64,000 nucleotides of DNA from Parvibaculum sp039973015 (GCF_039973015.1 NZ_JBDWLT010000003.1:1-64000), one strand, 5' to 3'; shown: positions 42,485 through 51,953, numbered from the stretch's first letter. A program made the numbers and translations. The notes: generated by a model from the sequence alone, not told the origin.

Positions 42485-44443
42485 TCACTCCGATGCCAGC
42501 GCGACCACGGGGTCGAGCTGCGCCGCTTTCCGCGCGGGCAGGTAGCCGAATACGAGCCCCGTCAGGAACGCGCATATAAACGCCAGGATGGACGGCATCG
42601 CATTGATCGCAATGTTCATGCCCGCGCTGCTCAGTACATAGGCGACGGAAATCCCGAGCAAGACGCCGATCATGCCGCCCACGCCGCAAACGACCAGCGC
42701 TTCCGTGTTGAACTGTACGAGGATATTGCTCATCCGCGCGCCGGTCGCCATGCGCAGGCCAATTTCCCGCGTTCGCTCCGTCACGCTCACAAGCATGATG
42801 TTCATCACGCCGATGCCGCCGACAAGCAGCGAGATCGCCGCCACCGAGCCGAGCAATATTGTCATGGTGTTCGACATGCTCTCCAGCGTCTCCAGCATCG
42901 AGGCTGTATTGCGGATCTGGAAGTCCTCCGTCCGGTGGCGGGCGAGAAGAAGCGTGTGGATCGCGGTTTCCGTGTCGTCCACGAAATCGGAATTCGTCAC
43001 CTTTGCCGTGATCGAGTTGGCATATTGCTGCCCGAAGAGCCGCATGAAACCGGTCGTGATCGGCACATAGGCAATATCGTCCTGGTCCCGGCCGAACGCG
43101 GCGGCGCCTTTCGGTTCCAGTATGCCCACCACCTCGAAGGGAATATTGCCGACAAGCACGTATTTTCCGACCGGGTCGCCGCTATCGGGAAACAGCGCAT
43201 CGACCACCGTTTGGCCGAGCACGATCACCGGCGCATAGCCGTTGAGATCCGCTTCCGTGAAAAAGCCGCCCTCCGCCATGTTCCAGTCGCGTACCGCAGG
43301 CAGCGAGGGCCAGGTGCCCTCCACCTGCGTGCGATAGTCGATATTGCCGTAGCGCAAGGTGGTGGCGCTGCTGCGGGCCGGTGCGATGGCGGCCACGTTC
43401 GGCACTTCGAGGCGGATCGCTTCGGCGTCCGCCGTTGTCAGCGTCGCAATCTCGCCACTCGAGCGCACACCCGGCGCACCGGGGCGCACCACAAGCAGGT
43501 TCGTGCCCATGCTCTGCATGGAACTTACGATATTCGCCTTGCTGCCGTCGCCGATGGCCAGCATCACGACCACCGCCGCCACGCCGATCACGACGCCAAG
43601 CAGCGTCAGGGCCGTGCGGAAAATATTTGCACGCAACGAGCGGAACGCCATTTTCATGGCTTCCGCGACTTCCGTCTGAATGGCGAAGCCTCCTTCTGCG
43701 AGGGGCTTGCCGGTTTCGCTTGAGCTTGCGCGTGTTTTCGCTCCGCTGTCGGAGACGATGCGCCCGTCGCTGATCTGGATGGTGCGGTCGGCATGTTTGG
43801 CAACCGCCGGGTCATGCGTGATCAGAATGACGGTATGCCCTTGTGCGTTGAGCCTCTTCAGAACCTCCAGCACGTCGGCGCCGCTTTGCGTGTCGAGCGC
43901 GCCTGTCGGCTCGTCCGCGAGAATGACGTCGGCCCCGTTCATCAGCGCGCGCGCAATGGAAACGCGCTGCTGCTGTCCGCCCGAAAGCTCGGATGGCCGA
44001 TGCGCGGCGCGCTCGCCCATGCCGAGTTGCACGAGCAGTTCCTGCGCGCGCCGGCTGCGCTCGCTCTTTGTCGTGCCGGCATAGACGGCGGGCAGCTCGA
44101 CATTCTCCACTGCCGTCATCGTGGCGAGCAGATTGTAGCGCTGGAACACGAAGCCGAATGTATCGCGCCGGAGTGTTGCCAGCTCATCGGAGGAGAGCAG
44201 GGCGACATCCGTCCCGGCCACCGTATACTTCCCGTCCGTCGGTCGGTCGAGGCAGCCCAGAATATTCATCAGCGTCGACTTGCCCGAACCCGACTGGCCC
44301 ATGATGGCGACGAACTCGCCGCGATCGATGGTCATCGACACGCCGTCGAGCGCGCGCACTTCCGCGCCGCCGGTGCGGTAAACCTTCGTCACGTCGCTGA
44401 TCTGGATCAGCGGTGTTTTGTTGCGGGAGTTGGGAGCGTGCAT
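42485..44443 (-). CDS. macB: MacB-type ABC exporter (ATPase fused to membrane domain)
   Basis: A 652-residue type VII ABC protein. The N-terminal ATPase has Walker A GQSGSGKST (49-57), signature LSGGQQQR and Walker B VILADEPTGALD. A membrane segment at about residue 275 (ALTLLGVVIGVAAVVVML) leads to a large periplasmic MacB domain, and three more segments close the protein (SVAAISLLVGGIGVMNIMLV onwards). Together with MacA and an outer-membrane factor it exports macrolides, peptides or lipids powered by cytoplasmic ATP. The start lies eleven bases past the macA stop; the frame opens 11 codons earlier inside macA. Confidence 0.92.
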   Translation of the reverse strand: MHAPNSRNKTPLIQISDVTKVYRTGGAEVRALDGVSMTIDRGEFVAIMGQSGSGKSTLMNILGCLDRPTDGKYTVAGTDVALLSSDELATLRRDTFGFVFQRYNLLATMTAVENVELPAVYAGTTKSERSRRAQELLVQLGMGERAAHRPSELSGGQQQRVSIARALMNGADVILADEPTGALDTQSGADVLEVLKRLNAQGHTVILITHDPAVAKHADRTIQISDGRIVSDSGAKTRASSSETGKPLAEGGFAIQTEVAEAMKMAFRSLRANIFRTALTLLGVVIGVAAVVVMLAIGDGSKANIVSSMQSMGTNLLVVRPGAPGVRSSGEIATLTTADAEAIRLEVPNVAAIAPARSSATTLRYGNIDYRTQVEGTWPSLPAVRDWNMAEGGFFTEADLNGYAPVIVLGQTVVDALFPDSGDPVGKYVLVGNIPFEVVGILEPKGAAAFGRDQDDIAYVPITTGFMRLFGQQYANSITAKVTNSDFVDDTETAIHTLLLARHRTEDFQIRNTASMLETLESMSNTMTILLGSVAAISLLVGGIGVMNIMLVSVTERTREIGLRMATGARMSNILVQFNTEALVVCGVGGMIGVLLGISVAYVLSSAGMNIAINAMPSILAFICAFLTGLVFGYLPARKAAQLDPVVALASE

Positions 44444-44453
44444 CTGTCTTGCC

Positions 44454-45674
44454 TTACAGGAAGCCCGGAGGGCCACGGCGGCTGCTGCTTTCGCTGCTGC
44501 CCGTCTCCGTTCCCGTCACAACAATTTCTCCGGCTTCAAGCCCGCTCCTGATTTCAATGCTGATGCGGTTGGCGATGCCCGTTTCGACGTCGCGCGGGCG
44601 CGGCCCGTCTTTCGTCAGCACCGTCACATAGGACTGGCCGTCAGCGCTGCTTTTCACCGCACCCACGGGCACGGTCACCACATCGTCGGCTTCGCCCAGC
44701 AGGAAGAAGACCTGCGTCGTCATATCCGTCATCAGCTTGCGGTCGGGGTTGGCAATGTCGATGAGCACGGTATAGAGCACCACGTCATTCTCGATTTCCG
44801 GCGTCGGCAATATCTGGCGTATGGTCGAACGCCAGCGCTCGTTGGGTGCGCCCAGCGTGGTGAAATAGACAGGCATGTCCGGCGTGAGCCGGCCCACATC
44901 CGCTTCCGCCACTTCCGCTTCCACGGTCATGGTGCTGAGGTCCGAAATGGTCAGGATCGTCGGCGCCGTCTGGTTCGCGTTCAGCGTCTGGCCTTGCAGC
45001 GCCGTTTGCGAGGTGACGGTGCCGTTCATCGGGGCATAGATTTTCGTATAGCCGAGATTGATCTCGTCGCCTTCGACGGTCGATTTCTGCTGTTCGATCT
45101 GCGCCTGAAGCGAGGCGATGGTCGCCTGCGTCGTCTTCACGGCCGTCTCGCTCGTGTCGAGATCGTCGCGGCTTACCGCATCGATTTTCGCAAGGTCGAG
45201 GTTTCGCTTGTATTGCCGTTGTGCCAGGGAGAGTTCCGCTTGAGAGCCGGCCAGTTCGGACTGGAGTTGGACGAGCCGGGCGCGCGCCGCCGCCACTGCC
45301 GTTTCATAGGTCTGGGCGTCGATTTCGGCGAGCTGGTCACCTTCCTTCACCTCGTCGCCCACATCCACAAAGACGGTCTTGAGCTGGCCGGAAACCTGCG
45401 CACCCACATCCACATAATCCTTGGGTTGCAGGGAGCCGAGCGCCGTCACCGTCTGTTCGATATTGCCGCGCGCCGCGGTCGCGGTGCGATAGGTGGTGCT
45501 TTCGCCGTCAAACGCCCACCCATAGAAGAGCCACAGCGCGACAAGCGCGGCAACGCCGATGCCGCCCCAGCGGACAGCGCCGGGCAGGCCGCGCCAATGC
45601 GCCTTCAGCCGCGCGGGAAAACGCCGCGCCTCGCCGTTCTGGATTTCGTCTCTCGTATCGCTGTCGTAGCCCAT
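44454..45674 (-). CDS. macA: MacA-type periplasmic adaptor
   Basis: A 406-residue membrane-fusion protein. One N-terminal membrane anchor (about 36-52, GGIGVAALVALWLFYG), then the barrel/lipoyl part (RGNIEQTVTALGSLQPKDYVDVGAQVSGQL), a long alpha-helical hairpin (about 125-205) and the second lipoyl half (IYAPMNGTVTSQTALQGQTLNANQ). It links MacB to the outer-membrane channel. First gene of the macA-macB-nodT operon. An 11-bp inverted repeat lies upstream (45689-45768). Confidence 0.92.
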   Translation of the reverse strand: MGYDSDTRDEIQNGEARRFPARLKAHWRGLPGAVRWGGIGVAALVALWLFYGWAFDGESTTYRTATAARGNIEQTVTALGSLQPKDYVDVGAQVSGQLKTVFVDVGDEVKEGDQLAEIDAQTYETAVAAARARLVQLQSELAGSQAELSLAQRQYKRNLDLAKIDAVSRDDLDTSETAVKTTQATIASLQAQIEQQKSTVEGDEINLGYTKIYAPMNGTVTSQTALQGQTLNANQTAPTILTISDLSTMTVEAEVAEADVGRLTPDMPVYFTTLGAPNERWRSTIRQILPTPEIENDVVLYTVLIDIANPDRKLMTDMTTQVFFLLGEADDVVTVPVGAVKSSADGQSYVTVLTKDGPRPRDVETGIANRISIEIRSGLEAGEIVVTGTETGSSESSSRRGPPGFL

Positions 45675-45688
45675 TGGCCCGTCTGCCT

Positions 45689-45768
45689 CTTCATTGCCGC
45701 CGCATCCTTTTATAACGGAGTGGTATGGCGCTTCCGTCGCGGGAAAGCGGCCAAAATCGGCAATGAAG
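45689..45768. repeat. long-range 11-bp inverted repeat upstream of macA
   Basis: CTTCATTGCCG (45689-45699) and CGGCAATGAAG (45758-45768) are exact inverted repeats 58 bases apart, between the macA start and the stop of MDR copy 3. In the macA leader RNA they would form a stem that encloses the ribosome-distant leader. Function inferred. Confidence 0.45.
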
Positions 45769-45806
45769 GGCAGTTAACGCGCGGATAGGTGCAATATGCA
45801 GCGGGT

Positions 45807-46808
45807 TCAGGACACCCGGATCATGCGTTTGCCGACATTCTCACCGGCGAGCAGCCCGATCAGCGCCTTCGGCGTGTTTTCGAGCCCTTCCATGATGTCT
45901 TCCTTGACCTTGAGCTTGCCGCTCTCGACCCAGCCCTGAAGCTCGGCCAGCGCCTTGTCGTGCTGATCCTGATAATCCGTCACGATGAAGCCCTGCATGG
46001 TGAGCCGCTTCACGACGACGAGGCCGGGAATGCCGCGCGGCCCGTGTGCGGGGGCTGCGCCGTCATATTGCGATACCGCCCCGCAACAGGCGATGCGTCC
46101 GTGATTGTTCATGCCGAACAGCACGGCTTCGAGAATGTCGCCGCCCACATTGTCGAAATAGACGTCGATGCCCTTCGGCGCCGCCTTGCGGAGCGCCTTG
46201 CCCACGGGCTCGGCCTTGTAGTCGATGGCCGCATCGAAGCCGAGTTCGTCGGTGAGGAGCTTGCATTTCGCCGCGCCGCCCGCGATGCCGATCACGGTGC
46301 AGCCCTTGATCTTGGCGATCTGCCCGACGATGGAGCCGACGGAGCCCGCCGCGGCGGAGACGACCACCGTCTCGCCGGCCTTCGGCTTGCCGACTTCAAG
46401 AAGCCCGAAATAGGCGGTCAGCCCAGCAATGCCATAGACGCTGAGAAGGTGGGAGAGGGGCTCCATCTTCGGCAGCTTCTGCGCCGTTTTCGCGGGCACC
46501 GCCGCATAATCCTGCCAGCCCGTATCCGAGAAAACGAGGTCGCCCTTGGCAAAGCCCGGCGCCTTTGCCTCCACCACTTCGGAGATCGAGCCGCCCGCCA
46601 TCACCGTCCCGGCCTCCACCGCCGAGCGATAGGTCGCGCCCTGCATCCAGGCCCGGTTCGCCGCATCGAGCGAGATCATCTTCGTCTTCAGCAGAAGCTC
46701 GCCATCCTTTGCCTCTGGCATCTTGCCGTTCGGCTCGAACTTGAAATGGCTCTCGGCGAGCTTTCCCTGCGGCGTTTCTGTCAGCAGCACCTGGCGGTTG
46801 GCGGTCAT
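45807..46808 (-). CDS. NADP-dependent MDR oxidoreductase (copy 3)
   Basis: A 333-residue paralogue of the other two MDR genes: SLDAANRAWMQGATYRS replaces the usual VDPYMRGR segment, followed by AAAGSVGSIVGQIAKIKGCTVIGIAGG, DVYFDNVGGDILEAVLFGM and NVGKRMIRVS. A GGGAGAAG sequence precedes the ATG at 46808. The three copies bracket the macAB-nodT operon on both sides. Probable NADPH-dependent reduction of activated alkenes or quinones. Confidence 0.86.
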   Translation of the reverse strand: MTANRQVLLTETPQGKLAESHFKFEPNGKMPEAKDGELLLKTKMISLDAANRAWMQGATYRSAVEAGTVMAGGSISEVVEAKAPGFAKGDLVFSDTGWQDYAAVPAKTAQKLPKMEPLSHLLSVYGIAGLTAYFGLLEVGKPKAGETVVVSAAAGSVGSIVGQIAKIKGCTVIGIAGGAAKCKLLTDELGFDAAIDYKAEPVGKALRKAAPKGIDVYFDNVGGDILEAVLFGMNNHGRIACCGAVSQYDGAAPAHGPRGIPGLVVVKRLTMQGFIVTDYQDQHDKALAELQGWVESGKLKVKEDIMEGLENTPKALIGLLAGENVGKRMIRVS

Positions 46809-46966
46809 GGCGGCTTCTCCCTTTGCAATATTTTCTGTTGAGGCGAGCCTAGCGGCAGCGCGCGCCGGGTGCACCCCGGAATGATCCTCGCCGCCGTTCA
46901 ACCCTGAACTATTGTGAGTGCGCTTCTCAACGGCTAAAACCGCCATCATACATGCGGCTAAGCCCT

Positions 46967-46999
46967 CGCGATTCCCCCCGCGATTCCCCCCGCGATTCC
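46967..46999. repeat. 12-bp tandem repeat before nadE
   Basis: CGCGATTCCCCC repeated twice exactly and followed by a partial third copy (CGCGATTCC). It ends 22 bases before the nadE start. It is probably a slippage-prone microsatellite. Confidence 0.7.
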
Positions 47000-47021
47000 T
47001 TGTGAAAATGCCGAAAGCGAC

Positions 47022-48689
47022 ATGACCGACAAGCTCCGCATTGCTCTCGCCCAGTTGAACCCCGTCGTCGGGGACATCGCGGGCAATCTTCAAAAAGCCG
47101 TCGAAGCCCGCCGCGAGGCGGAGATCGAGGGCGCGGACCTTATCGTCTTCTCCGAGCTTTTCCTCACCGGCTACCCGCCGGAAGATCTCGTGCTGAAGCG
47201 CGCCTTCCAGCAGGCCGCGCGCAATGCTGCAATCGAGCTCGCCCGCCAGACGGTCGATGGCGGCCCCGCCGTGCTCATTGGCTGTCCCTGGCTCGCCGAT
47301 GACGGCAAGCTCTTCAACGCCGTCCTCCACCTCGATCATGGCGAGGTCCGCGGCTACCGCGCCAAGGCCCACCTGCCGAACTATTCCGTCTTCGACGAGC
47401 CGCGTGTTTTCGATGAAGGCCCCATGCCGGGCCCCTTCAACATTCGCGGTGTGCGTATCGGCGCCCCCATCTGCGAGGACATCTGGTTCCCGGATGTGGT
47501 GGAGTGCCTTGAAGAGTCCGGCGCCGAAATCCTGCTCGTGCCGAACGGCTCGCCCTACGATTTCAACAAGTTCGATGCCCGTATGCAGCTTGCCGTCTCC
47601 CGCATCAAGGAGAGCGGCCTGCCGCTGGCTTATGTGAACCAGCTCGGCGGTCAGGACGAACTCGTCTTCGATGGCGCCTCCTTCGTGCTGAATGCCGATC
47701 TCTCGCTCCCCGTCCAGATGCCCGCATGGGAAGAGAAGGTCGCGCTCACCGACTGGACGCGCGGGGACAAGGGCTGGTTTTGCGAGACCGGCGAACGCGC
47801 CAGGATCGAGGAGAGCGACGAAGCACTCTATCTCGCCGTCGTGCAGGGCCTGCGCGACTATGTGAAAAAGAACCATTTTCCCGGCGTCGTCCTCGGCCTC
47901 TCGGGCGGTATCGACAGCGCGCTCGTCGCCGCCATTGCCGTCGACGCGCTGGGTGCCGACAAGGTTCACTGCGTCATGCTGCCTTACCGCTACACCTCGT
48001 CGGAAAGCCTCGGCGATGCGGCGGAATGCGCGAAACTTCTCGGCGTGCGCTATGACACCGTTCCCATCGAAGCGCCGGTCGCGGGCTTCACCTCCGCACT
48101 CGAAAAACTCTTCGAGAATACGCAGGCCGATACAACGGAAGAAAACCTCCAGTCACGCTCGCGTGGCGTCATTCTCATGGCGATCTCCAACAAGTTCGGC
48201 TCCATGCTGCTCACCACCGGCAACAAGTCGGAAATCTCGGCGGGCTACGCCACCATCTATGGCGACATGAATGGCGGCTTCAATCCGATCAAGGATCTCT
48301 ACAAGACGCGCGTCTTCCGTATGTCGCGCTGGCGCAACGAGAACATGCCGAAGGGCTGTCTCGGGCCGGAAGGACGCGTGATCCCGGAAAACATCATCAC
48401 GCGCCCGCCCTCCGCCGAACTCCGTCCCGATCAGAAGGACGAGGATTCGCTGCCGCCCTATGAGGCGCTGGACGATATTCTCCACTGTCTCGTGGAAGAG
48501 GAAATGTCGTCGCGCGAGATCGTCGAGCGCGGCCATGACCGCGACCTCGTGAAGCGCGTCGAGCATCTGCTCTACATTTCGGAATACAAGCGCCGCCAGT
48601 CCGCCCCCGGCGTCAAGGTCACCGCGCGCAATTTCGGCCGCGACCGCCGCTATCCGATCGTGAACGGCTTCCGGGATCAGGATGTATGA
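47022..48689 (+). CDS. nadE: glutamine-dependent NAD+ synthetase
   Basis: A 555-residue two-domain enzyme. The N-terminal nitrilase-like glutaminase domain has the Glu45/Lys115/Cys151 triad (FSELFLTGYPPEDL, YRAKAHLPNY, APICEDIWFPD). The C-terminal synthetase domain has the ATP-pyrophosphatase P-loop SGGIDS (294-299) and TTGNKSEISAGYATIYGDM. It makes NAD from deamido-NAD using glutamine nitrogen. Its stop overlaps the start of gltX by four bases (ATGA), so the two genes are translationally coupled. Confidence 0.95.
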   Translation: MTDKLRIALAQLNPVVGDIAGNLQKAVEARREAEIEGADLIVFSELFLTGYPPEDLVLKRAFQQAARNAAIELARQTVDGGPAVLIGCPWLADDGKLFNAVLHLDHGEVRGYRAKAHLPNYSVFDEPRVFDEGPMPGPFNIRGVRIGAPICEDIWFPDVVECLEESGAEILLVPNGSPYDFNKFDARMQLAVSRIKESGLPLAYVNQLGGQDELVFDGASFVLNADLSLPVQMPAWEEKVALTDWTRGDKGWFCETGERARIEESDEALYLAVVQGLRDYVKKNHFPGVVLGLSGGIDSALVAAIAVDALGADKVHCVMLPYRYTSSESLGDAAECAKLLGVRYDTVPIEAPVAGFTSALEKLFENTQADTTEENLQSRSRGVILMAISNKFGSMLLTTGNKSEISAGYATIYGDMNGGFNPIKDLYKTRVFRMSRWRNENMPKGCLGPEGRVIPENIITRPPSAELRPDQKDEDSLPPYEALDDILHCLVEEEMSSREIVERGHDRDLVKRVEHLLYISEYKRRQSAPGVKVTARNFGRDRRYPIVNGFRDQDV

Positions 48690-50050
48690 GCGGTAATCCC
48701 GATCCCTCGGACATAATCGTCCGCTTCGCCCCGTCGCCCACGGGCCGTCTTCATGTCGGCAATGCCCGCGCTGCGCTCTTCAACTTCCTCTTTGCACGGA
48801 AGAATGGCGGCCGCTTCATGCTCCGCATGGATGACACGGATGATGCGCGCTCGACTGCCGAATTCGCCGCCGCGATAGAGGAAGACTTGCGCTGGCTCGG
48901 TCTCACCCACGACATCTTCGCCCGCCAGTCCGAACGCCTCGCGGCCTATGAGGCGGCAGCCGAAAAGCTGAAAGCCGATGGCCGCCTTTATCCCGCTTAT
49001 GAAAGCGCCGCCGAGCTCGACCGCCGCCGCAAGCGCCAGCACGCGCGCGGCCTTCCCCCCGTCTATGACCGCGCCGCGCTCAACCTCACCGATGAAGACC
49101 GCGCCGCTCTGGAGGCCGAAGGCCGCAAGCCCCATTGGCGTTTCAAGCTCGATCACGAGCACACGACATTCGAGGACATGATCCAGGGCCATGTCGAGGT
49201 CGATGGCGCCTCGCTTTCGGACCCCGTGCTCATCCGCGAGGATGGCCGCTTCCTCTACACGCTGCCGAGCATCGTCGACGACATCGGCTTCCGGGTCACC
49301 CATGTCATTCGCGGGTCCGACCACATCACCAACACCGGCGTCCAGATCCAGATCATCCGCGCGCTGGGTGCGGCGCCGCCCGCCTTCGCGCATTACTCGC
49401 TCCTGAACGGTCCGGAGGGCAAACCGCTGTCGAAGCGCGACGATGCCGAGCGTTTCTCGCTCCGCGCGCTCCGCGAGGCGGGCTATGAGGCGATGGCGCT
49501 CAATGCGCTTCTCGCGCGCCTCGGCACGCCGGAGCCGGTCGAGCCCTGCCTCTCGCTCGCGACGCTGGCCGAAGGTTTCGACATTTCGAGCCTTGGCCGC
49601 TCGGACATCCGCTTCGACCCGGCGGACCTCGCCCGCGTCAATGCCGCCTGCCTTCATCTCATGTCCTATGCGCAGGCGCAGCCCCGTCTCGCCGCCCTCG
49701 GCGCCGATCTGGGCGAGGCCTTCTGGGAAGCGGTGAAGCCGAACCTCGTCCTCTTTGCCGATGCGGCGGATTGGGCGCGCATCGTCCAGGGGCCGGTCGA
49801 GCCCGTCATCGAGGAGCGCGATTTCGCCGCCGCCGCCGCCGCCGCGCTCCCCCCGGAGCCGTGGGACCAGGCCACATGGGGCCTCTGGACCGATGCCGTG
49901 AAGCAGGCGACGGGCCGCAAGGGCAAGGCGCTCTTCATGCCGCTTCGCCTCGCGCTGACCGGTTTGACGCATGGACCGGAATTGAAAAACCTGCTACCTC
50001 TGATCGGACGGGAGCGGGCAAAGGCCCGGCTCAGCGGACTAACGGCTTGA
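48686..50050 (+). CDS. gltX: glutamate--tRNA ligase
   Basis: A 454-residue class I synthetase: the HIGH-type motif is RFAPSPTGRLHVGNARAAL and the KMSKS-type motif is KPLSKRDDAERF. MDDTDDARS and HVIRGSDHITNTGVQIQI are typical glutamyl-tRNA synthetase stretches. It is a little shorter than the usual 470-490 residues. Alphaproteobacteria often carry two such enzymes, one charging tRNA-Gln; which type this is cannot be decided here. It overlaps nadE by four bases. Confidence 0.93.
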   Translation: MSGNPDPSDIIVRFAPSPTGRLHVGNARAALFNFLFARKNGGRFMLRMDDTDDARSTAEFAAAIEEDLRWLGLTHDIFARQSERLAAYEAAAEKLKADGRLYPAYESAAELDRRRKRQHARGLPPVYDRAALNLTDEDRAALEAEGRKPHWRFKLDHEHTTFEDMIQGHVEVDGASLSDPVLIREDGRFLYTLPSIVDDIGFRVTHVIRGSDHITNTGVQIQIIRALGAAPPAFAHYSLLNGPEGKPLSKRDDAERFSLRALREAGYEAMALNALLARLGTPEPVEPCLSLATLAEGFDISSLGRSDIRFDPADLARVNAACLHLMSYAQAQPRLAALGADLGEAFWEAVKPNLVLFADAADWARIVQGPVEPVIEERDFAAAAAAALPPEPWDQATWGLWTDAVKQATGRKGKALFMPLRLALTGLTHGPELKNLLPLIGRERAKARLSGLTA

Positions 50051-50092
50051 AACTGTTATAGTTTTTTAACGGCAACAGATCAGGATACCGGC

Positions 50093-50140
50093 ATGAACCC
50101 GGCACGCTCGATCATTCAGGGTCTGATTATTAGCGGCTGA
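50093..50140 (+). CDS. candidate leader peptide of cimA, isoleucine-rich
   Basis: A 15-residue ORF, MNPARSIIQGLIISG, with AGGA seven bases before the ATG. It contains two Ile-Ile pairs and a Leu in eight residues and lies 143 bases upstream of an isoleucine-pathway gene. Downstream, CCGCCGCC (50148-50158) can pair with GGTGGCGG (50202-50209), and a TTTTT run lies at 50228-50232, although I see no perfect terminator stem. This suggests transcription attenuation by isoleucine supply; it is an inference. Confidence 0.5.
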   Translation: MNPARSIIQGLIISG

Positions 50141-50283
50141 CATAGCTCCGCCGCCGCCGTACAAGCACGCTTGCAATACATTGTGGATAACGGGTCTGGC
50201 CGGTGGCGGAAGTCACCCCTTGGACGATTTTTGACTGGCGTGTCAGCGCCTTTCCACAATGCGGCAAAGAAGCGAACGACACC

Positions 50284-51933
50284 ATGAGCAAGTCCACCAG
50301 CAGAACCCGCCTCTACCTTTTCGACACCACGCTGCGCGACGGCGCGCAGACGACCGGCGTCGACTTCAGCGTGGAGGACAAGCGCCTCATTGCGGGCCTG
50401 CTCGATGATCTGGGGCTGGACTATATCGAGGGCGGCTATCCCGGCGCCAATCCGACCGACACCGCCTTCTTCGCCGAAAAGCCGAAGCTCGGCCACGCGA
50501 AGTTCACCGCCTTCGGCATGACGAAGCGGGCAGGGCGCAGCGCCTCGAACGATCCCGGCCTCGCCGCCATCCTCGATGCCGATACGGATGCCGTCTGCCT
50601 CGTCGCCAAAAGCTGGGATTTTCATGTCTCGGTCGCGCTGGGCATCACCAATGACGAAAACCTCGAAAGCATCGCCGGCAGCGTGAAGGCCGTGGCCGCC
50701 CGTGGCCGCGAGCCCATGATCGATTGCGAGCACTTCTTCGACGGCTACAAGGCAAACCCCGCCTATGCGCTTTCCTGCGTGAAGACCGCGCTGGAAAACG
50801 GCGCGCGCTGGGCCGTCCTCTGCGATACCAATGGCGGCTCCCTGCCGGACGAGGTGGAGCGCATCGTGGGCGAGGTCATCGCCGCTGGCGTACCGGGCGA
50901 AAAGCTCGGCATCCACACGCATAACGACACGGAAAATGCCGTGGCGAATTCGCTCGCCGCCGTGCGCGCAGGCGTGCGCCAGGTGCAGGGCACGTTGAAC
51001 GGGCTCGGCGAGCGTTGCGGCAATGCCAACATGGTTTCCATCATCCCGACGCTTCTCCTGAAGTCCGAATATGCGGACCGCTTCGAGATCGGCGTCACCC
51101 ATGAGCGCCTGAAAAACCTCACCCATGTTTCGCGCACGCTGGACGAAATCCTGAACCGCGCGCCGGATCGCTACGCGCCCTATGTCGGTGAAAGCGCTTT
51201 CGCGTCCAAGGCCGGCATCCATGTCTCGGCGATCCTCAAAGACCCCAAGACCTATGAGCATGTGCCGCCCGAAAGCGTTGGCAACAAGCGCAAGATCGCC
51301 GTCTCCGATCAGGCCGGCAAGTCGAACATCCTCGCGCGCCTCGAAGAAGCGGGCATCGCCTTCGATCCGGCAGACCGCCGCATCGGCCGCCTGCTGGACG
51401 AGGTGAAGGAGCGCGAATTTCTGGGGTATTCCTATGACGGCGCCGAAGCCTCTTTCGAGCTTCTGGCGCGGCGCATCCTCGGCGAGGTGCCCGCCTTCTT
51501 CGATGTGGAATCCTTCCGTGTGCTGGTCGAGCGCCGCTACAACGCGCTCGGCGATCTCGTCACCGTCTCGGAAGCGACGGTGAAGGTCGTGGTCGATGGC
51601 GAAAAGCTGATCTCGGTGGGCGAGGGCAACGGCCCCGTCAATGCGCTCGATCAGGCGCTCAGAAAAGACCTCGGCAAATACTCGCCCTATATCGAGGATC
51701 TGCGCCTCGCGGACTTCAAGGTGCGTATCCTGACAAGCGGCACGGAAGCCGTCACCCGCGTCATGATCGAAAGCGCGGACGGCAAGGGCAATCGCTGGTT
51801 CACGGTCGGCGTCTCGCCCAATATCGTGGATGCGTCCTTCCAGGCGCTCACGGATTCCATCACGCACAAGCTCCTGCGCGATGGCGCCCCGGCCCCCACC
51901 ACGCATAACCGCAAGGAAAGCGCGGGCGCTTAA
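50284..51933 (+). CDS. cimA: citramalate synthase
   Basis: A 549-residue enzyme of the LeuA-like CimA type. The N-terminal TIM barrel has YLFDTTLRDGAQTTGVDFS (metal and catalytic residues), GGYPGANPTD, and GIHTHNDTENAVANSLAAV with the metal-binding HxH. NGLGERCGNANM is also conserved. The C-terminal regulatory domain (about 400-530) is LeuA-dimer type. It condenses pyruvate and acetyl-CoA to (R)-citramalate, feeding isoleucine synthesis without threonine. Start at 50284 chosen by family N terminus. A candidate isoleucine leader lies upstream. Confidence 0.92.
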   Translation: MSKSTSRTRLYLFDTTLRDGAQTTGVDFSVEDKRLIAGLLDDLGLDYIEGGYPGANPTDTAFFAEKPKLGHAKFTAFGMTKRAGRSASNDPGLAAILDADTDAVCLVAKSWDFHVSVALGITNDENLESIAGSVKAVAARGREPMIDCEHFFDGYKANPAYALSCVKTALENGARWAVLCDTNGGSLPDEVERIVGEVIAAGVPGEKLGIHTHNDTENAVANSLAAVRAGVRQVQGTLNGLGERCGNANMVSIIPTLLLKSEYADRFEIGVTHERLKNLTHVSRTLDEILNRAPDRYAPYVGESAFASKAGIHVSAILKDPKTYEHVPPESVGNKRKIAVSDQAGKSNILARLEEAGIAFDPADRRIGRLLDEVKEREFLGYSYDGAEASFELLARRILGEVPAFFDVESFRVLVERRYNALGDLVTVSEATVKVVVDGEKLISVGEGNGPVNALDQALRKDLGKYSPYIEDLRLADFKVRILTSGTEAVTRVMIESADGKGNRWFTVGVSPNIVDASFQALTDSITHKLLRDGAPAPTTHNRKESAGA

Positions 51934-51953
51934 CTCAGCCTCTCCATCTGGAC

